From contig SWDI01000003.1 of assembly GCA_005116955.1 (NCBI GenBank), positions 62,001 through 126,000 of the forward strand: a stretch of 64,000 nt of DNA, written 5' to 3'. Origin of the DNA: Nitrospira sp. (GTDB taxonomy: Bacteria > Nitrospirota > Nitrospiria > Nitrospirales > Nitrospiraceae). Made by a program: the position numbers and the translations under genes. Positions 19,050 to 28,073 of this stretch are shown here, in pieces (position 1 is the stretch's first letter; the number at the start of each line of letters is the position of its first letter). A model generated the notes under the pieces. It saw only the letters and a program-made list of their open reading frames with translations, was not told the origin of the DNA and did not search any database.

Positions 19050-19247
19050 TTAGGAATTCACGGCAGTTCTGGTTCGGTCGCGAATCCATTGCTCTAGATC
19101 CGAACGGACGAATCGCCATTCCTTTCCCAGCTTGAAGGCGGGAATCTGTCGACTCTGAAGATAGCGATAGAGGGTACGTTGAGTAATCTTGAGATATTGG
19201 CATGTTTCCATCGCGGTCATCAGTTCGCTCTTTGGAGCCCTGCTCAT
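19050..19247 (-). CDS. Excisionase-type helix-turn-helix DNA-binding protein
   Basis: A 65-residue protein made almost wholly of a MerR/excisionase-like winged HTH: TAMETCQYLKITQRTLYRYL, then QSRQIPAFKLGKEWRFVRSDLEQW. The motif IPAFKLGKEWRF is typical of the helix-turn-helix domain called excisionase family or HTH_17. The frame is open to 19394, but the start at 19247 follows AGGTGGAG and avoids overlap with fmdB. It ends 15 bases before mraZ. Probably a small regulator rather than a true phage excisionase, since no integrase is present. Confidence 0.78.
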   Translation of the reverse strand: MSRAPKSELMTAMETCQYLKITQRTLYRYLQSRQIPAFKLGKEWRFVRSDLEQWIRDRTRTAVNS

Positions 19248-19353
19248 CACTCCACCTGTAGTCAGATCGAAAAATCCGCATTCTGCCTCCAGCACTCTCG
19301 TTATTTTAGAGGCGACCCTGAGAATGTCAAGCGAAAATATATGACAGTGCATG

Positions 19354-19695
19354 TCAAAGGCCGTCATCACTTTCTGGCATTCCCGCACCGTCATTGGATT
19401 GGTCCATCATCGCTTCGATATCGTCGACGTCCTCGCCCATTTCCGCTCCCATTTTCTTCATCAAACGGGCGACGCTCCGAGGATCATTCTCATCAATCCC
19501 TCCGAGGTTCGCTGGATCTGACAGTGATTCGAGTCGAGCTTCCTCGGACTTGGGAGCGGCAAATCGAGATAGGAGACGCTCCATCCGCGAGCCGCCGCAA
19601 TGCCGACAGGTGGCCACGCTGGGATTGCGTGGATTCAATACCAACACCGAGGATTTCCTGTGACAATCCTGACAAACGTACTCATAAATCGGCAT
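19354..19695 (-). CDS. FmdB family zinc-ribbon protein
   Basis: The N-terminal zinc ribbon has two Cys pairs: MPIYEYVCQDCHRK and TCRHCGGSRMERLLSRF. The rest of the 113 residues is acidic and low in complexity (DENDPRSVARLMKKMGAEMG). FmdB-type ribbons are small putative regulatory proteins of unknown target. Only 3 bases separate it from the comF stop, so the two are co-transcribed. Confidence 0.88.
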   Translation of the reverse strand: MPIYEYVCQDCHRKSSVLVLNPRNPSVATCRHCGGSRMERLLSRFAAPKSEEARLESLSDPANLGGIDENDPRSVARLMKKMGAEMGEDVDDIEAMMDQSNDGAGMPESDDGL

Positions 19696-19698
19696 CGA

Positions 19699-20514
19699 TC
19701 AACCTCCCAGGAGATCCAGCGATGGTGGGCGCTGAGCCATGATGCGGTCGGGAATCATAGTGGGATCCATTGTGCGCCCTAACGTTATCACAAACACGTC
19801 GCCAGACCCGGCCTTACGGAGGGTCTTGGCGCACTCATTCACCGTCGTACCAGTCGTGAAGACGTCGTCGATCAGAAGAATGCGTTTCTTCACAATGGCA
19901 TCGGGGTGTCGGAGGGCAAATGCTCGACGAAGGTTTTTCAGACGGCTTTTGCGGGATAGTGTGGTCTGGGCTGGAGTAGGAATGGCTCGGATCAAATTCG
20001 TGTACGCGATGGGAATATTGAGGGTCCGTCCGATGTCACCGGCAAGCAGGAGGGACTGATTAAATTCTCGTTGACGGAGTCTCTCAATGTGCAGGGGTAC
20101 TGGCATGATCACATCAATGGAATCGAGGGGAGGGAGTCGGGCGATCATGAGGGCAGCCAGTGGAGCCGCCAGGGAAACTTTGCCCCGATACTTAAAGAGG
20201 CGGATTGCATGCTGGAGTGGAGGCGTATACGGGTACAGAGTCCAGGCCTTGGTATACGAAGGTGGATGTTCAGCACAGGGTTGGCAAACATGGTTTGGGC
20301 TGTAGGTCGTGGCAATGGAAGAAGGGAAGGGGTGGTCACAACGGGTGCATCGAGAGTCAGGCATGAGGGAAATCTTACTCCAGCAGTCCGAGCAAAAATG
20401 AGGGATCGGATCGTCTGCTAGAAGCGAGTTACAGCTTGAACAATGAACGGGAAGAAAGAATCTGAGCGCGCGGCGAAGGAGACCTGAAGCTGATTCTGTG
20501 ACAGGGTTGGCCAT
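19699..20514 (-). CDS. comF: ComF family phosphoribosyltransferase-like protein
   Basis: Relative of the competence protein ComFC. An N-terminal double zinc-finger region (CSSCNSLL, CSDCW, CTRCDHPF, CQPCAE) is followed by a PRTase-type domain with the PRPP loop ILLIDDVFTTGTTVNE (about 207-222). The conserved RLRQREFNQSLLLA segment lies in between. 271 residues, slightly longer than average. First gene of the comF-fmdB-HTH-mraZ-rusA-like run. ComF proteins support natural transformation in competent bacteria; its use here is unproven. Confidence 0.9.
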   Translation of the reverse strand: MANPVTESASGLLRRALRFFLPVHCSSCNSLLADDPIPHFCSDCWSKISLMPDSRCTRCDHPFPSSIATTYSPNHVCQPCAEHPPSYTKAWTLYPYTPPLQHAIRLFKYRGKVSLAAPLAALMIARLPPLDSIDVIMPVPLHIERLRQREFNQSLLLAGDIGRTLNIPIAYTNLIRAIPTPAQTTLSRKSRLKNLRRAFALRHPDAIVKKRILLIDDVFTTGTTVNECAKTLRKAGSGDVFVITLGRTMDPTMIPDRIMAQRPPSLDLLGG

Positions 20515-20578
20515 GGACAGACTTTCCTTTGTGTGTATTCTACCTCTCTTTATGGTGGCGAGCCTGCGGGTGTCAAGG

Positions 20579-20608
20579 TTGTCGGCCTTCGATTTATTGT
20601 GCTATACG
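20579..20608 (+). promoter_or_regulatory. Candidate promoter upstream of the ABC ATPase gene
   Basis: TTGTCG (20579-20584) and TATACG (20603-20608) are 18 bases apart in the divergent gap between comF and the ATPase gene, 54 bases before the chosen ATG. Neither box is perfect, so this is a suggestion only. Confidence 0.35.
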
Positions 20609-20662
20609 AATGAGAATGACCGTACACCGGTCGACCAGTCAATTGGAGAGAGCGGACCACCG

Positions 20663-21361
20663 ATGGTGACATTAAGACAACTCTCCAAAACTCATTCGCG
20701 TGGAGAAGCCATGGTCACGGCTTTACGCGATGTCAATTTAGAGGTTCAACCTGGAGAATTCTGTGCGTTCGTGGGCCCCAGTGGATGCGGGAAAAGTACT
20801 CTGCTGAACCTCGTCGCGGGTTTGGACCTGCCTACTTCAGGAGAGATCCTGCTGGATGGGCGATCCACCCACAACCTGACCAGCTACGAATGGACGAAGA
20901 TCAGGCGTGAAACGATCGGGATTGTTTTTCAAGCCTTCCACTTGGTGCATGGTTTGACGGCTGAAGAGAATATTGCACTGCCTCTGATGTTGCGCGGGGA
21001 GAATGGGCGGGAGATAACAAAACGGGTCGGAGGTATGTTGGAGTGCGTGGGCATGAGTCACCGGCGCCGACATCGACCAGCTGAATTATCCGGTGGAGAG
21101 CAACAGCGAATTGCGATTGCGCGGGCGTTGGCACATGGGCCCCGTCTCCTCTTGGCCGATGAGCCGACGGGCAATATCGATTCTCAGCAAGGAGCAGGCA
21201 TTATGGCGCTTATTCGTGAGCTCGCGATGGCTGAAGGGCAGACGGTCCTGCTGGTGACGCACAGCCTACAGGCCGCGCAAGCTGCCGACTATGTATGGAC
21301 CATGCGAGATGGACAGCTGATCGCACGCACTGAACGTATGACTGAACTGGCAACTTCGTGA
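20663..21361 (+). CDS. LolD-like ABC transporter ATP-binding protein
   Basis: ABC ATPase of the LolD/YbbA/FtsE class: Walker [10 protein letters not shown], signature [15 protein letters not shown], Walker [14 protein letters not shown]-loop VTHSLQ. The frame is open from 20498, inside the divergent comF gene, but the domain begins at [11 protein letters not shown], so ATG 20663 is chosen (232 residues). Its stop overlaps the GTG of pyrD. The likely partner is the 871-residue FtsX-type permease at 22.7-25.3 kb, with pyrD and a minus-strand regulator lying between them. Confidence 0.92.
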   Translation: MVTLRQLSKTHSRGEAMVTALRDVNLEVQPGEFCAFVGPSGCGKSTLLNLVAGLDLPTSGEILLDGRSTHNLTSYEWTKIRRETIGIVFQAFHLVHGLTAEENIALPLMLRGENGREITKRVGGMLECVGMSHRRRHRPAELSGGEQQRIAIARALAHGPRLLLADEPTGNIDSQQGAGIMALIRELAMAEGQTVLLVTHSLQAAQAADYVWTMRDGQLIARTERMTELATS

Positions 21362-22287
21362 TCGATCTTTCTACAACGATCGCGGGCGTCACCTTTCCCA
21401 GCTGTTTCATGAATGCGTCGGGAGCGCTCTGCGTCACACGGGACGAACTCGAGGCTCTGGGGAAATCCGGTGCGGGGGCGATCGTCACGAAGTCGATGAC
21501 CATTGAGTCTCGCCAAGGCAACCCCACGCCACGGTATTATGGATTTCCCGGAGGATCGATCAACTCGATGGGCCTTCCCAACCTCGGCTATCGAGCCTAC
21601 GCCGAGTTGATCCCTCACCTCAAGCGGTTTGGAAAGCCCGTGATCGCCAGCGTGGCCGGACTCGGGGAGGAAGATTTTCCGACCATCGCGGAAGCGATCA
21701 ATGCGGCCAAGCCGGACCTTATTGAGGTCAATCTCTCTTGCCCGAATATTCCAGGGAAGCCTCAAATTGGGTACGATCCGGAAACGTCTGAGCGCGTGCT
21801 CAAAAAGGTTCGGCCTCTCATCACGGTTCCGATGGGCGTGAAGTTGCCACCGTACTTCGATCCGGCCCACCATGAGGCCATGGGGAAGGTCCTTGGGCGT
21901 TGCGGAGTCGACTTTCTCAATATGATCAATTCGGTGGGCAACGGCTTGGTTGTGGATCCGGAACGCGAAGCCGTCGTCATTAAGCCAAAAGGCGGGTTTG
22001 GCGGGTTGGGCGGGCGACTGATCAAGCCCGTGGCCTTGGCGAACGTTCGCGCCTTCTACAAGTTGTTTGATGGGAAGATGCCGATCATCGGAACCGGAGG
22101 AATCGTTGAGGGGATGGATGTGTTCGAACATTTCCTGTGCGGTGCGTCGGCAGTTCAAATCGGGACGGTGTTGGTGGAGGAAGGGTTGGATGTGTTCGGA
22201 CGACTGGAAGCGGAATTGACCGAGGTTTTGACGAGAAAAGGATACCAGTCGATTGTGGAATGTCAGGGACGGCTTAAGGAATTATGA
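21358..22287 (+). CDS. pyrD: Dihydroorotate dehydrogenase, class 1A type
   Basis: Oxidises dihydroorotate to orotate in pyrimidine synthesis. The 309-residue protein follows the Lactococcus PyrDA pattern: GFPGGSINSMGLPNLG, VNLSCPN with the class 1 catalytic Cys, GKPQIGYD, MGVKLPPYFD, IKPKGGFGGLGG and PIIGTGGIVEG. Class 2 enzymes have Ser at the Cys position and an N-terminal membrane helix, both absent. Class 1B needs a PyrK partner, which is not in the window. Class 1A enzymes use fumarate as acceptor and are cytosolic homodimers. GTG start overlaps the ATPase stop (GTGA). Confidence 0.9.
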   Translation: MIDLSTTIAGVTFPSCFMNASGALCVTRDELEALGKSGAGAIVTKSMTIESRQGNPTPRYYGFPGGSINSMGLPNLGYRAYAELIPHLKRFGKPVIASVAGLGEEDFPTIAEAINAAKPDLIEVNLSCPNIPGKPQIGYDPETSERVLKKVRPLITVPMGVKLPPYFDPAHHEAMGKVLGRCGVDFLNMINSVGNGLVVDPEREAVVIKPKGGFGGLGGRLIKPVALANVRAFYKLFDGKMPIIGTGGIVEGMDVFEHFLCGASAVQIGTVLVEEGLDVFGRLEAELTEVLTRKGYQSIVECQGRLKEL

Positions 22288-22289
22288 GC

Positions 22290-22568
22290 CTATTTCATGC
22301 CGAAGTTGCGAGGGAGCAAGTTTTGTTGCAGCGCCTGACGCAGGAGCTGGGCGACGTTCCGAACATTGAGTCGGCGCATCAAATTGAAACGATGGACTTC
22401 GACCGTCCGGACGCTGATGTCCAGTGTCGCGCCAATCTCACGATTGGTATGGCCCAGCGCGACCAATCGAAGAATCTCGCGTTGACGGGGGGTAATATGC
22501 AGAGAAGGTTTGGAACGGTGTCCCACCCGATGGAGCGGGAGTGCGGTGGTGTGTTTGCTTCTGGCCAT
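22290..22568 (-). CDS. LuxR/GerE-type helix-turn-helix protein, HTH only
   Basis: A 92-residue protein containing only the LuxR C-terminal output domain: LTPRQ-like start (ITPRQREILRLVALGHTN), then REIGATLDISVRTVEVHR and NLMRRLNVRNVAQLLRQAL. A basic N-terminal tail of about 25 residues precedes it. No receiver or ligand domain, so it may act like GerE or need no partner. Tail-to-tail with pyrD, two bases apart, and divergent from the permease gene at 22712, which it could regulate. Confidence 0.85.
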   Translation of the reverse strand: MARSKHTTALPLHRVGHRSKPSLHITPRQREILRLVALGHTNREIGATLDISVRTVEVHRFNLMRRLNVRNVAQLLRQALQQNLLPRNFGMK

Positions 22569-22711
22569 CTGTCCTCCTCTGGAAAAGTCTGAGGTCAGTC
22601 TAGCAAACGACCGGATACGTGTAAACGAAATGACTGATTTGTGCCGAGCGCGCGGATCTGTACATCGGAACCGATGAGACGTTTCCCAGCAGAAAGCTTA
22701 TCTCACGTTCA

Positions 22712-25327
22712 ATGCCTGCCTTTGTAAGGGTCTTACTCCTTCTTCTTACCGCGCATGTCCGGCAATGGCCGTTACGCACGCTGCTGACAATCGTCGGCGT
22801 GGCGCTCGGCGTGTCGGCCTCCGTTGCCGTGCGGACTGCCAACGTCGACGTGCTGAGGTCCTTTGAAGAGGCGGTCCTGACGGTGGCTGGTCCCACGACC
22901 TTGGAAGTGTCAGGAGGGGAGACCGGGCTTGATGAACAGGTCATTAGGCAGGTCAGAACCATCGCCGGCGTAACGTCTGCATCGCCGGTGATTCTACAGA
23001 CGGCCGTTCGCATGAGAGGAGAGCACGTCGATCAAGCGGTGCAAGTGGTGGGGCTGGATCTTCTGGCCGAATTCAATACACGCGGGTTCCGCATGAGCCA
23101 GCCGTCAACGGAACAGCAGTTGATGGGGATGATCGAGCCACAGGCGGTGTTCTTGGGAGCCCAATTGGCCACAGAGTGGAACCTGTCGGTCGATGAGCAG
23201 GTTGATCTTCTCCTTGGATCCAGGCGTCTCACCTGCCGGGTTGCAGGGATTCTTCAAAATGGGCCGGACCGACCTTCATCATGGGAACGCATGGCCGTGA
23301 TGGATATCGCTGCGGCACAAATTACGTTCGGGATGGTTGGGAAGTTGGATCGAATCGATATCGTGACCGACGAACACAAGATCGTCGATGAGATCGCACA
23401 GGACCTACGGGCTGTTCTGCCTCCCTATTTGACGGTGGAACGGCCAGCCAACAGGACGAGGCAGGTTGAGCAAATGGTGCGCGCCTTCCGTCTCAATCTG
23501 ACGGTGTTGAGCTGGGTTGGCCTGTTAGTTGGGATGTTCCTGATCTACAACACGATGGCATTCGCCGTCGCCCAGAGGAGACGAGAAATCGGAATCTATC
23601 GAGCCATTGGGATGACTCAGTCTCGGGTGGCAGTATTGTTTTTGACGGAAGCCGGGTTCTTTGGATTGTTGGGAGGAATCGCCGGAAGTACAACCGGAAT
23701 GGTGCTCGCGCAAGAGCTGGTGGCCTTGCTCAGTCAAACGATTTCGGATCTCTATGCTCCAGTCGGGGCCGGCGAAGGAGGGCTATTCCAGAGCGGCCAA
23801 TTCTGGAGCATGATGCTCGAAGGCATTATGATTGGGTGCGTCATGTCCATGATTGGTGCCGTTGGTCCAAGCCTGGATGCCAGCCGCACCGCGACGGTAC
23901 GAGCGTTGTCTCCTGGTGACTATGAAGCGAGCCAGCAGCTACGAGTGGGGATGCTCGCCATCATGGGACTGAGCTTGCTCGCCGTTGCGGGGCTCTTGAG
24001 TCTGCCAGGCCCCATCAATGGGGTTCCTGTCATGGGGTACGCGGCGACGCTCTGTCTGCTGGCCGGTCTTGCGTGTCTGGCGCCGATCTGTGTCACTGGA
24101 TGGCGGCGTCCGCGACAATATGTGGGACGTGCAGGGGGAGCAGGGGGAGTTATGAGGGGGATTGCCGTGGAGCATGCCTCGCGCAGTCCAGGCCGAAACG
24201 GAGTGACCGTCTCTGCCTTGATGGTGGGATTAGCAATCATGATCGGCGTGCTGGTGATGGTGCGAAGTTTTCGACATACGGTCGAACTCTGGGTCACCGA
24301 TACGGTCTTGGCCGATCTGGTCGTGGCACCCTCACTGTGGCTGCGGGGCACGGAGATCGGGGGCGCCGGCCGGAGTCTCCCGCCAACATGGTTGACCGTC
24401 TTGTCTTCCATCCCTGAAGTAGCCGCAGTCGATAGTTATCGCGATGTCCGAGTGGAGGTGAATGGCCAACGGGTGGCTATCGTCTCACGAGATTTACGAT
24501 TACATGCCCAATGGAGCCGGTATCTTGTCCGCCAGGGCGATTCTTCAGAACAGCTCATACGGGCAGCCGATACCCGTGGGCTCCTCGTCTCTGAGGTATT
24601 GGCCAATCGGCTCGGGGTGGAGGAAGGATCAACGCTTGAAGTTCTGACGCCGAGCGGCCTCGCGCGATTCCCGATCGTGGCCGTGTTTTATGACTATTCG
24701 ACGGACGGGGGGAAGCTGCTCATGGATCGGGCGCTGTACCAGTCGCTCTGGCATGATGATCTGGTCACGGTGTTCCCCGTGTACATGAACGCTGGGTCAA
24801 GTATTGATCGTGTGAGAGAACGGATCCTAGAACAACTGAGCGGCGCAGCCGGCGGAGGGCTTCCGCCGCTTGTGATCAGCAACACGGAGTTACGGATAGA
24901 AATTCTCGACATTTTCGATCGTACATTTCTGCTGACCTACGTGTTGGAGGCCATCGCGATCGTGATTGCCATGCTGGGGATCGTCAATACACTGGTCACG
25001 TCTGTCCTTGAACGTCGCCGGGAATTTGCGACGCTACGGGCCATCGGTGGCAGTGCGGAACAAATTCAACAGCTCGTGTTATGGGAGGCGGCCTACCTCG
25101 GCGTAGTGGGGATTGCCTTGGGCCTTGTTGGTGGCGGGCTACTGTCGCTGTTGCTGATTAAGGTCATCAATAAGCAATCATTCGGTTGGACGATTCAGAT
25201 GATTGTTCCGATCGGCGCACTGGCCCAGGCCGTGACGCTCGCGGCGGTTGCCACCTTGGTGGCGGGCTACTTCCCGGCCCGCTGGGCGGCACGACAACCG
25301 GTGGTGGAAGGGCTTCGGGAAGAATAA
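22712..25327 (+). CDS. Large FtsX-domain ABC transporter permease
   Basis: An 871-residue inner-membrane protein with two FtsX-type halves, as in YbbP/AttF-like permeases: an N-terminal helix (RTLLTIVGVALGVSASVAV), a periplasmic MacB_PCD-like core, a first helix bundle with AQRRREIGIYRAIGMT (about 290), a second core, and a C-terminal bundle with VLERRREFATLRAIGGS (about 770). The duplicated REIG/REFA motif before an Ala-Ile-Gly turn is typical. Substrate unknown; relatives move lipids, lipoproteins or signal peptides. The matching ATPase is at 20663-21361. Confidence 0.9.
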   Translation: MPAFVRVLLLLLTAHVRQWPLRTLLTIVGVALGVSASVAVRTANVDVLRSFEEAVLTVAGPTTLEVSGGETGLDEQVIRQVRTIAGVTSASPVILQTAVRMRGEHVDQAVQVVGLDLLAEFNTRGFRMSQPSTEQQLMGMIEPQAVFLGAQLATEWNLSVDEQVDLLLGSRRLTCRVAGILQNGPDRPSSWERMAVMDIAAAQITFGMVGKLDRIDIVTDEHKIVDEIAQDLRAVLPPYLTVERPANRTRQVEQMVRAFRLNLTVLSWVGLLVGMFLIYNTMAFAVAQRRREIGIYRAIGMTQSRVAVLFLTEAGFFGLLGGIAGSTTGMVLAQELVALLSQTISDLYAPVGAGEGGLFQSGQFWSMMLEGIMIGCVMSMIGAVGPSLDASRTATVRALSPGDYEASQQLRVGMLAIMGLSLLAVAGLLSLPGPINGVPVMGYAATLCLLAGLACLAPICVTGWRRPRQYVGRAGGAGGVMRGIAVEHASRSPGRNGVTVSALMVGLAIMIGVLVMVRSFRHTVELWVTDTVLADLVVAPSLWLRGTEIGGAGRSLPPTWLTVLSSIPEVAAVDSYRDVRVEVNGQRVAIVSRDLRLHAQWSRYLVRQGDSSEQLIRAADTRGLLVSEVLANRLGVEEGSTLEVLTPSGLARFPIVAVFYDYSTDGGKLLMDRALYQSLWHDDLVTVFPVYMNAGSSIDRVRERILEQLSGAAGGGLPPLVISNTELRIEILDIFDRTFLLTYVLEAIAIVIAMLGIVNTLVTSVLERRREFATLRAIGGSAEQIQQLVLWEAAYLGVVGIALGLVGGGLLSLLLIKVINKQSFGWTIQMIVPIGALAQAVTLAAVATLVAGYFPARWAARQPVVEGLREE

Positions 25328-25364
25328 GCGCGACGACTGTTTGAATGACATCGGCAGAGATGGC

Positions 25365-25724
25365 TCACGCCCTGGAGCCCCGTCCGTACTTGTCGAGCAA
25401 CCGTTGAAGGTCTTCCGGAATGGGCATGGACTGAAACGGAGGGACGCGAGCCCCGCCAGTATTGCCTATCGGCACCCACATTCGTGAAAACAGCAGAGCT
25501 CCCAGGATCCGAGGCAGCTGACCGGAAATTTCTACAAAATCTCGCCGCCTCCAACCAACCTTCAGCATCCACCAGTGAGATCTGGTATGCGCAATTGGAA
25601 ACGATTGTCCCAGGATGTGTGCCCGCTCAAGATGTGAAAATGCGAGTTGCAGATCGCCAGCATCATACTGACCGACTGCTGCCGTCATTTCGGCATCATA
25701 GGCTCGTCGAAGCTCAGGGTGCAT
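25365..25724 (-). CDS. DUF3703 family protein
   Basis: A 119-residue protein whose whole length fits the DUF3703 family: MHPELRRAYDAEMTAA, then LAFSHLERAHILGQSF, HTRSHWWMLKVGWRRRDFVE, LLFSRMWVPIGNTGGARV and MPIPEDLQRLLDKYG. Function unknown; I recall family members near metal-resistance genes, but no such gene is present here. It is convergent to the permease gene, 37 bases from its end, and its 5' end opens onto an AT-rich gap (25.77-25.99 kb) where the accessory island begins. Confidence 0.85.
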   Translation of the reverse strand: MHPELRRAYDAEMTAAVGQYDAGDLQLAFSHLERAHILGQSFPIAHTRSHWWMLKVGWRRRDFVEISGQLPRILGALLFSRMWVPIGNTGGARVPPFQSMPIPEDLQRLLDKYGRGSRA

Positions 25725-25989
25725 ATTGTCGTTCCAAAGCGGATGTAACCGCTGTCACTGTACCTTAGGAATGGACGAGAAACCAGGATGCCAACAGACT
25801 GAAGGATGAGAAATTTCAACTCTCGATCGGCAATAAGAATTGAATCTTGTCCCACCTGTCACCGTATCCGGCGAGTGCATTTCTGCTAGAAACTTTTTGC
25901 ATTGCGAATTCTATGGCAAATTAGAGCTTAGTTTCTCTCTGACCAACTAAACCATAAAGTATTACTTAGCATAAGAAGCGAATTATCAC

Positions 25990-26574
25990 ATGGCGGGAAG
26001 ATCGGTGTACATGAGTTTGGGTTTATCTCAACGCTTCGAACATGCCCTGACCTTTACCGCACGGCTTCATGCCACCCAAACAAGGAAAGGGACGGAAATC
26101 CCTTATATCGCCCATCTGTTGGCAGTGGCGAGTCTCGTCCTCACGCATGGTGGCGACGAAGATGAAGCAATTGCGGGGTTGCTCCACGATGCCGTAGAAG
26201 ATCAGGGTGGGCGGCACACACTGGAGATAATCCGAGCACGGTTCGGTGAGCGAATCGCCGCCATCGTCGATGGTTGCATGGATACGGACATTACGCCGAA
26301 ACCGCCATGGCGAGAACGAAAGGTGCGATACCTCCATCATCTCAAGGCAGCATCACCATCCGTTAAACTCGTCGCTGCGGCAGACAAACTCGATAACGTG
26401 CGCTCCATCTTGGCTGACCATCGGACGCTTGGCCCATCGATTTGGACCCGGTTCAATGCCGGCAAGGCTGATCAGCAATGGTTTTATCGTGGATGTGTGA
26501 CCGCGCTAGTGGATGGGAAACAGTCCATCATTCGTGAGTTGGATGTTGCTGTTGAAGAGCTGGAGCGACTGTAA
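25990..26574 (+). CDS. RelA/SpoT-type HD hydrolase, stand-alone
   Basis: A 194-residue protein consisting of an HD domain of the RelA/SpoT N-terminal type: HATQTRKGTEIPYIAHLL, the metal motif LLHDAVEDQGG, and the late Asp in AAADKLDNVRSI. No synthetase, TGS or ACT domain follows. Such stand-alone domains (MESH1/SAH-like) can hydrolyse (p)ppGpp or related nucleotides; the substrate here is an inference from fold only. An alternative start is at 26011. First gene of the accessory island; the next ORF begins 32 bases after its stop. Confidence 0.82.
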   Translation: MAGRSVYMSLGLSQRFEHALTFTARLHATQTRKGTEIPYIAHLLAVASLVLTHGGDEDEAIAGLLHDAVEDQGGRHTLEIIRARFGERIAAIVDGCMDTDITPKPPWRERKVRYLHHLKAASPSVKLVAAADKLDNVRSILADHRTLGPSIWTRFNAGKADQQWFYRGCVTALVDGKQSIIRELDVAVEELERL

Positions 26575-26606
26575 CTGCAGCGCATACGGATATGTAGAGT
26601 CTAGAA

Positions 26607-27899
26607 TTGAGAAACCTCTTCGATCAATATTCTCAGCCGGAGAATCGGCTCACACACGCGTTGCTGGCGTCGCTGGCTGAGGATCGCTGGTTGCTTGATG
26701 CATTCGTTCGTTGGGCATTCGGCATGCACGTGAAGAAGGAGAGGCTCTCGGTTTTGGAGCAGTCTTTTCCCGGGGAACCATTGGATCTTTCTGAAGAGGA
26801 GGCTCAACGGCGAGGTTTGCCGGATGGCTGCATTACCGATGGCAACAACTGGGCTCTCCTGATCGAATGCAAAGTAGCCTTGTGGCCTACGCTTGATCAG
26901 CTGCATAGGCATATGCGGACGGCACGACGGCGGGGGATCGAGGATGTGCACCTATTGCTCTTGACGGTTCATCCAGCTCCGCCTCGCTTACCGGACAACA
27001 TGGTTGCTAAACAGTGGTGGGAAGTCTATGCCTGGTTGTCCAAACACAGTCCTCGATCCGCCTGGGCCAAGCGCTGTTTGGAGTACATGCAAGTGGCGGA
27101 AGCCAAAGAGGCAGCCGCTGAGTATTTACAAGAAGGGAGATTGACTGTGTTCTCGGGAATTCCCTTTGGGAAGCATGAGCCCTACACCTATGGCCAGGCG
27201 AAACGATTGCTGAAGTTGTTGCGGGAGGAGCTGTGCAAGGACTCGCGATTGTCCATTCGAATTGCAGCTGACCTGTCCGCACCGGGACGTTCTGCAATCA
27301 CCGGCCAGAACGATTCTGGTGTCTGGGACTACATTCCAATCCGACAAGCTCATCGAGCACAGAAGCATACGGAGTATCCGCACCTCACGCTGGTGATCAG
27401 CCGGGACCGCGTCGGAGCATTTGTGACTGTCCCTAATGGAATGACTTCCACCCAGCGAGCCCAGGTGTTTGGAGCAGACATGGATGGGTTCGAATCAGTT
27501 ATTCAGGGGGCGACGATCCAGATGGTGCAATCTCTACGAAAAGTAAGAGGTTTCGTGCCGGAGATCATCGTGCTCCAGCGCCACTGGCCAAGCCGAAGGG
27601 CCCCAAGCGTGGTGGATTGTCTGTTACGGCTCGATGTTAGGACGGCACTGCCGACGACCAGTCGATATCGAGGGCCGGTAAAGAGTCAACCACAGTGGCT
27701 GAAGGCAGCTTATGAGGCCCTCACTCATCGCCAATCGAACCTGGAGTTTCAAATCGGCTGCTCGTTCCCTTATGAGAAGTGTCCGACGGTGTCCGATCCC
27801 GCTCTCGTCCAGGCGATCGCAGATGTCTGGCTGGCCTGTGCCTCAATCATCAAAAGATCGATGGGCCATCGGGTGCGGCCTCGCCGCCGCAAGGGCTGA
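26607..27899 (+). CDS. PD-(D/E)XK nuclease-like protein A
   Basis: A 430-residue protein of no named family that I recognise. The N-terminal part carries a plausible PD-(D/E)XK core: PENRLTHALLASLAEDRW, then LPDGCITDGNNWALLIECKV, where PD and E-x-K have normal spacing. The region after about residue 180 has no recognised domain and ends in a basic tail (RVRPRRRKG). Start is a TTG; the core begins only about 12 residues later, so a downstream start is unlikely. Closely follows the HD hydrolase gene. A nuclease role, perhaps in DNA defence, is inferred from the motif only. Confidence 0.7.
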   Translation: MRNLFDQYSQPENRLTHALLASLAEDRWLLDAFVRWAFGMHVKKERLSVLEQSFPGEPLDLSEEEAQRRGLPDGCITDGNNWALLIECKVALWPTLDQLHRHMRTARRRGIEDVHLLLLTVHPAPPRLPDNMVAKQWWEVYAWLSKHSPRSAWAKRCLEYMQVAEAKEAAAEYLQEGRLTVFSGIPFGKHEPYTYGQAKRLLKLLREELCKDSRLSIRIAADLSAPGRSAITGQNDSGVWDYIPIRQAHRAQKHTEYPHLTLVISRDRVGAFVTVPNGMTSTQRAQVFGADMDGFESVIQGATIQMVQSLRKVRGFVPEIIVLQRHWPSRRAPSVVDCLLRLDVRTALPTTSRYRGPVKSQPQWLKAAYEALTHRQSNLEFQIGCSFPYEKCPTVSDPALVQAIADVWLACASIIKRSMGHRVRPRRRKG

Positions 27900-28073
27900 G
27901 CTTCCTCCTCGATTCTTCTGCGATCAATCCTCGAGACAGAACGCGATTCCGCGAATTACCTCTTTAACGTTGGGTGATCTTTCTACTCAGGAAAGCGTAT
28001 TTGTCTTGGTCGTTGGCCCTAATGCTTATTAAATAGAGTCGTCAGATTTAGGGAATATTGGAGGAATCACAAA

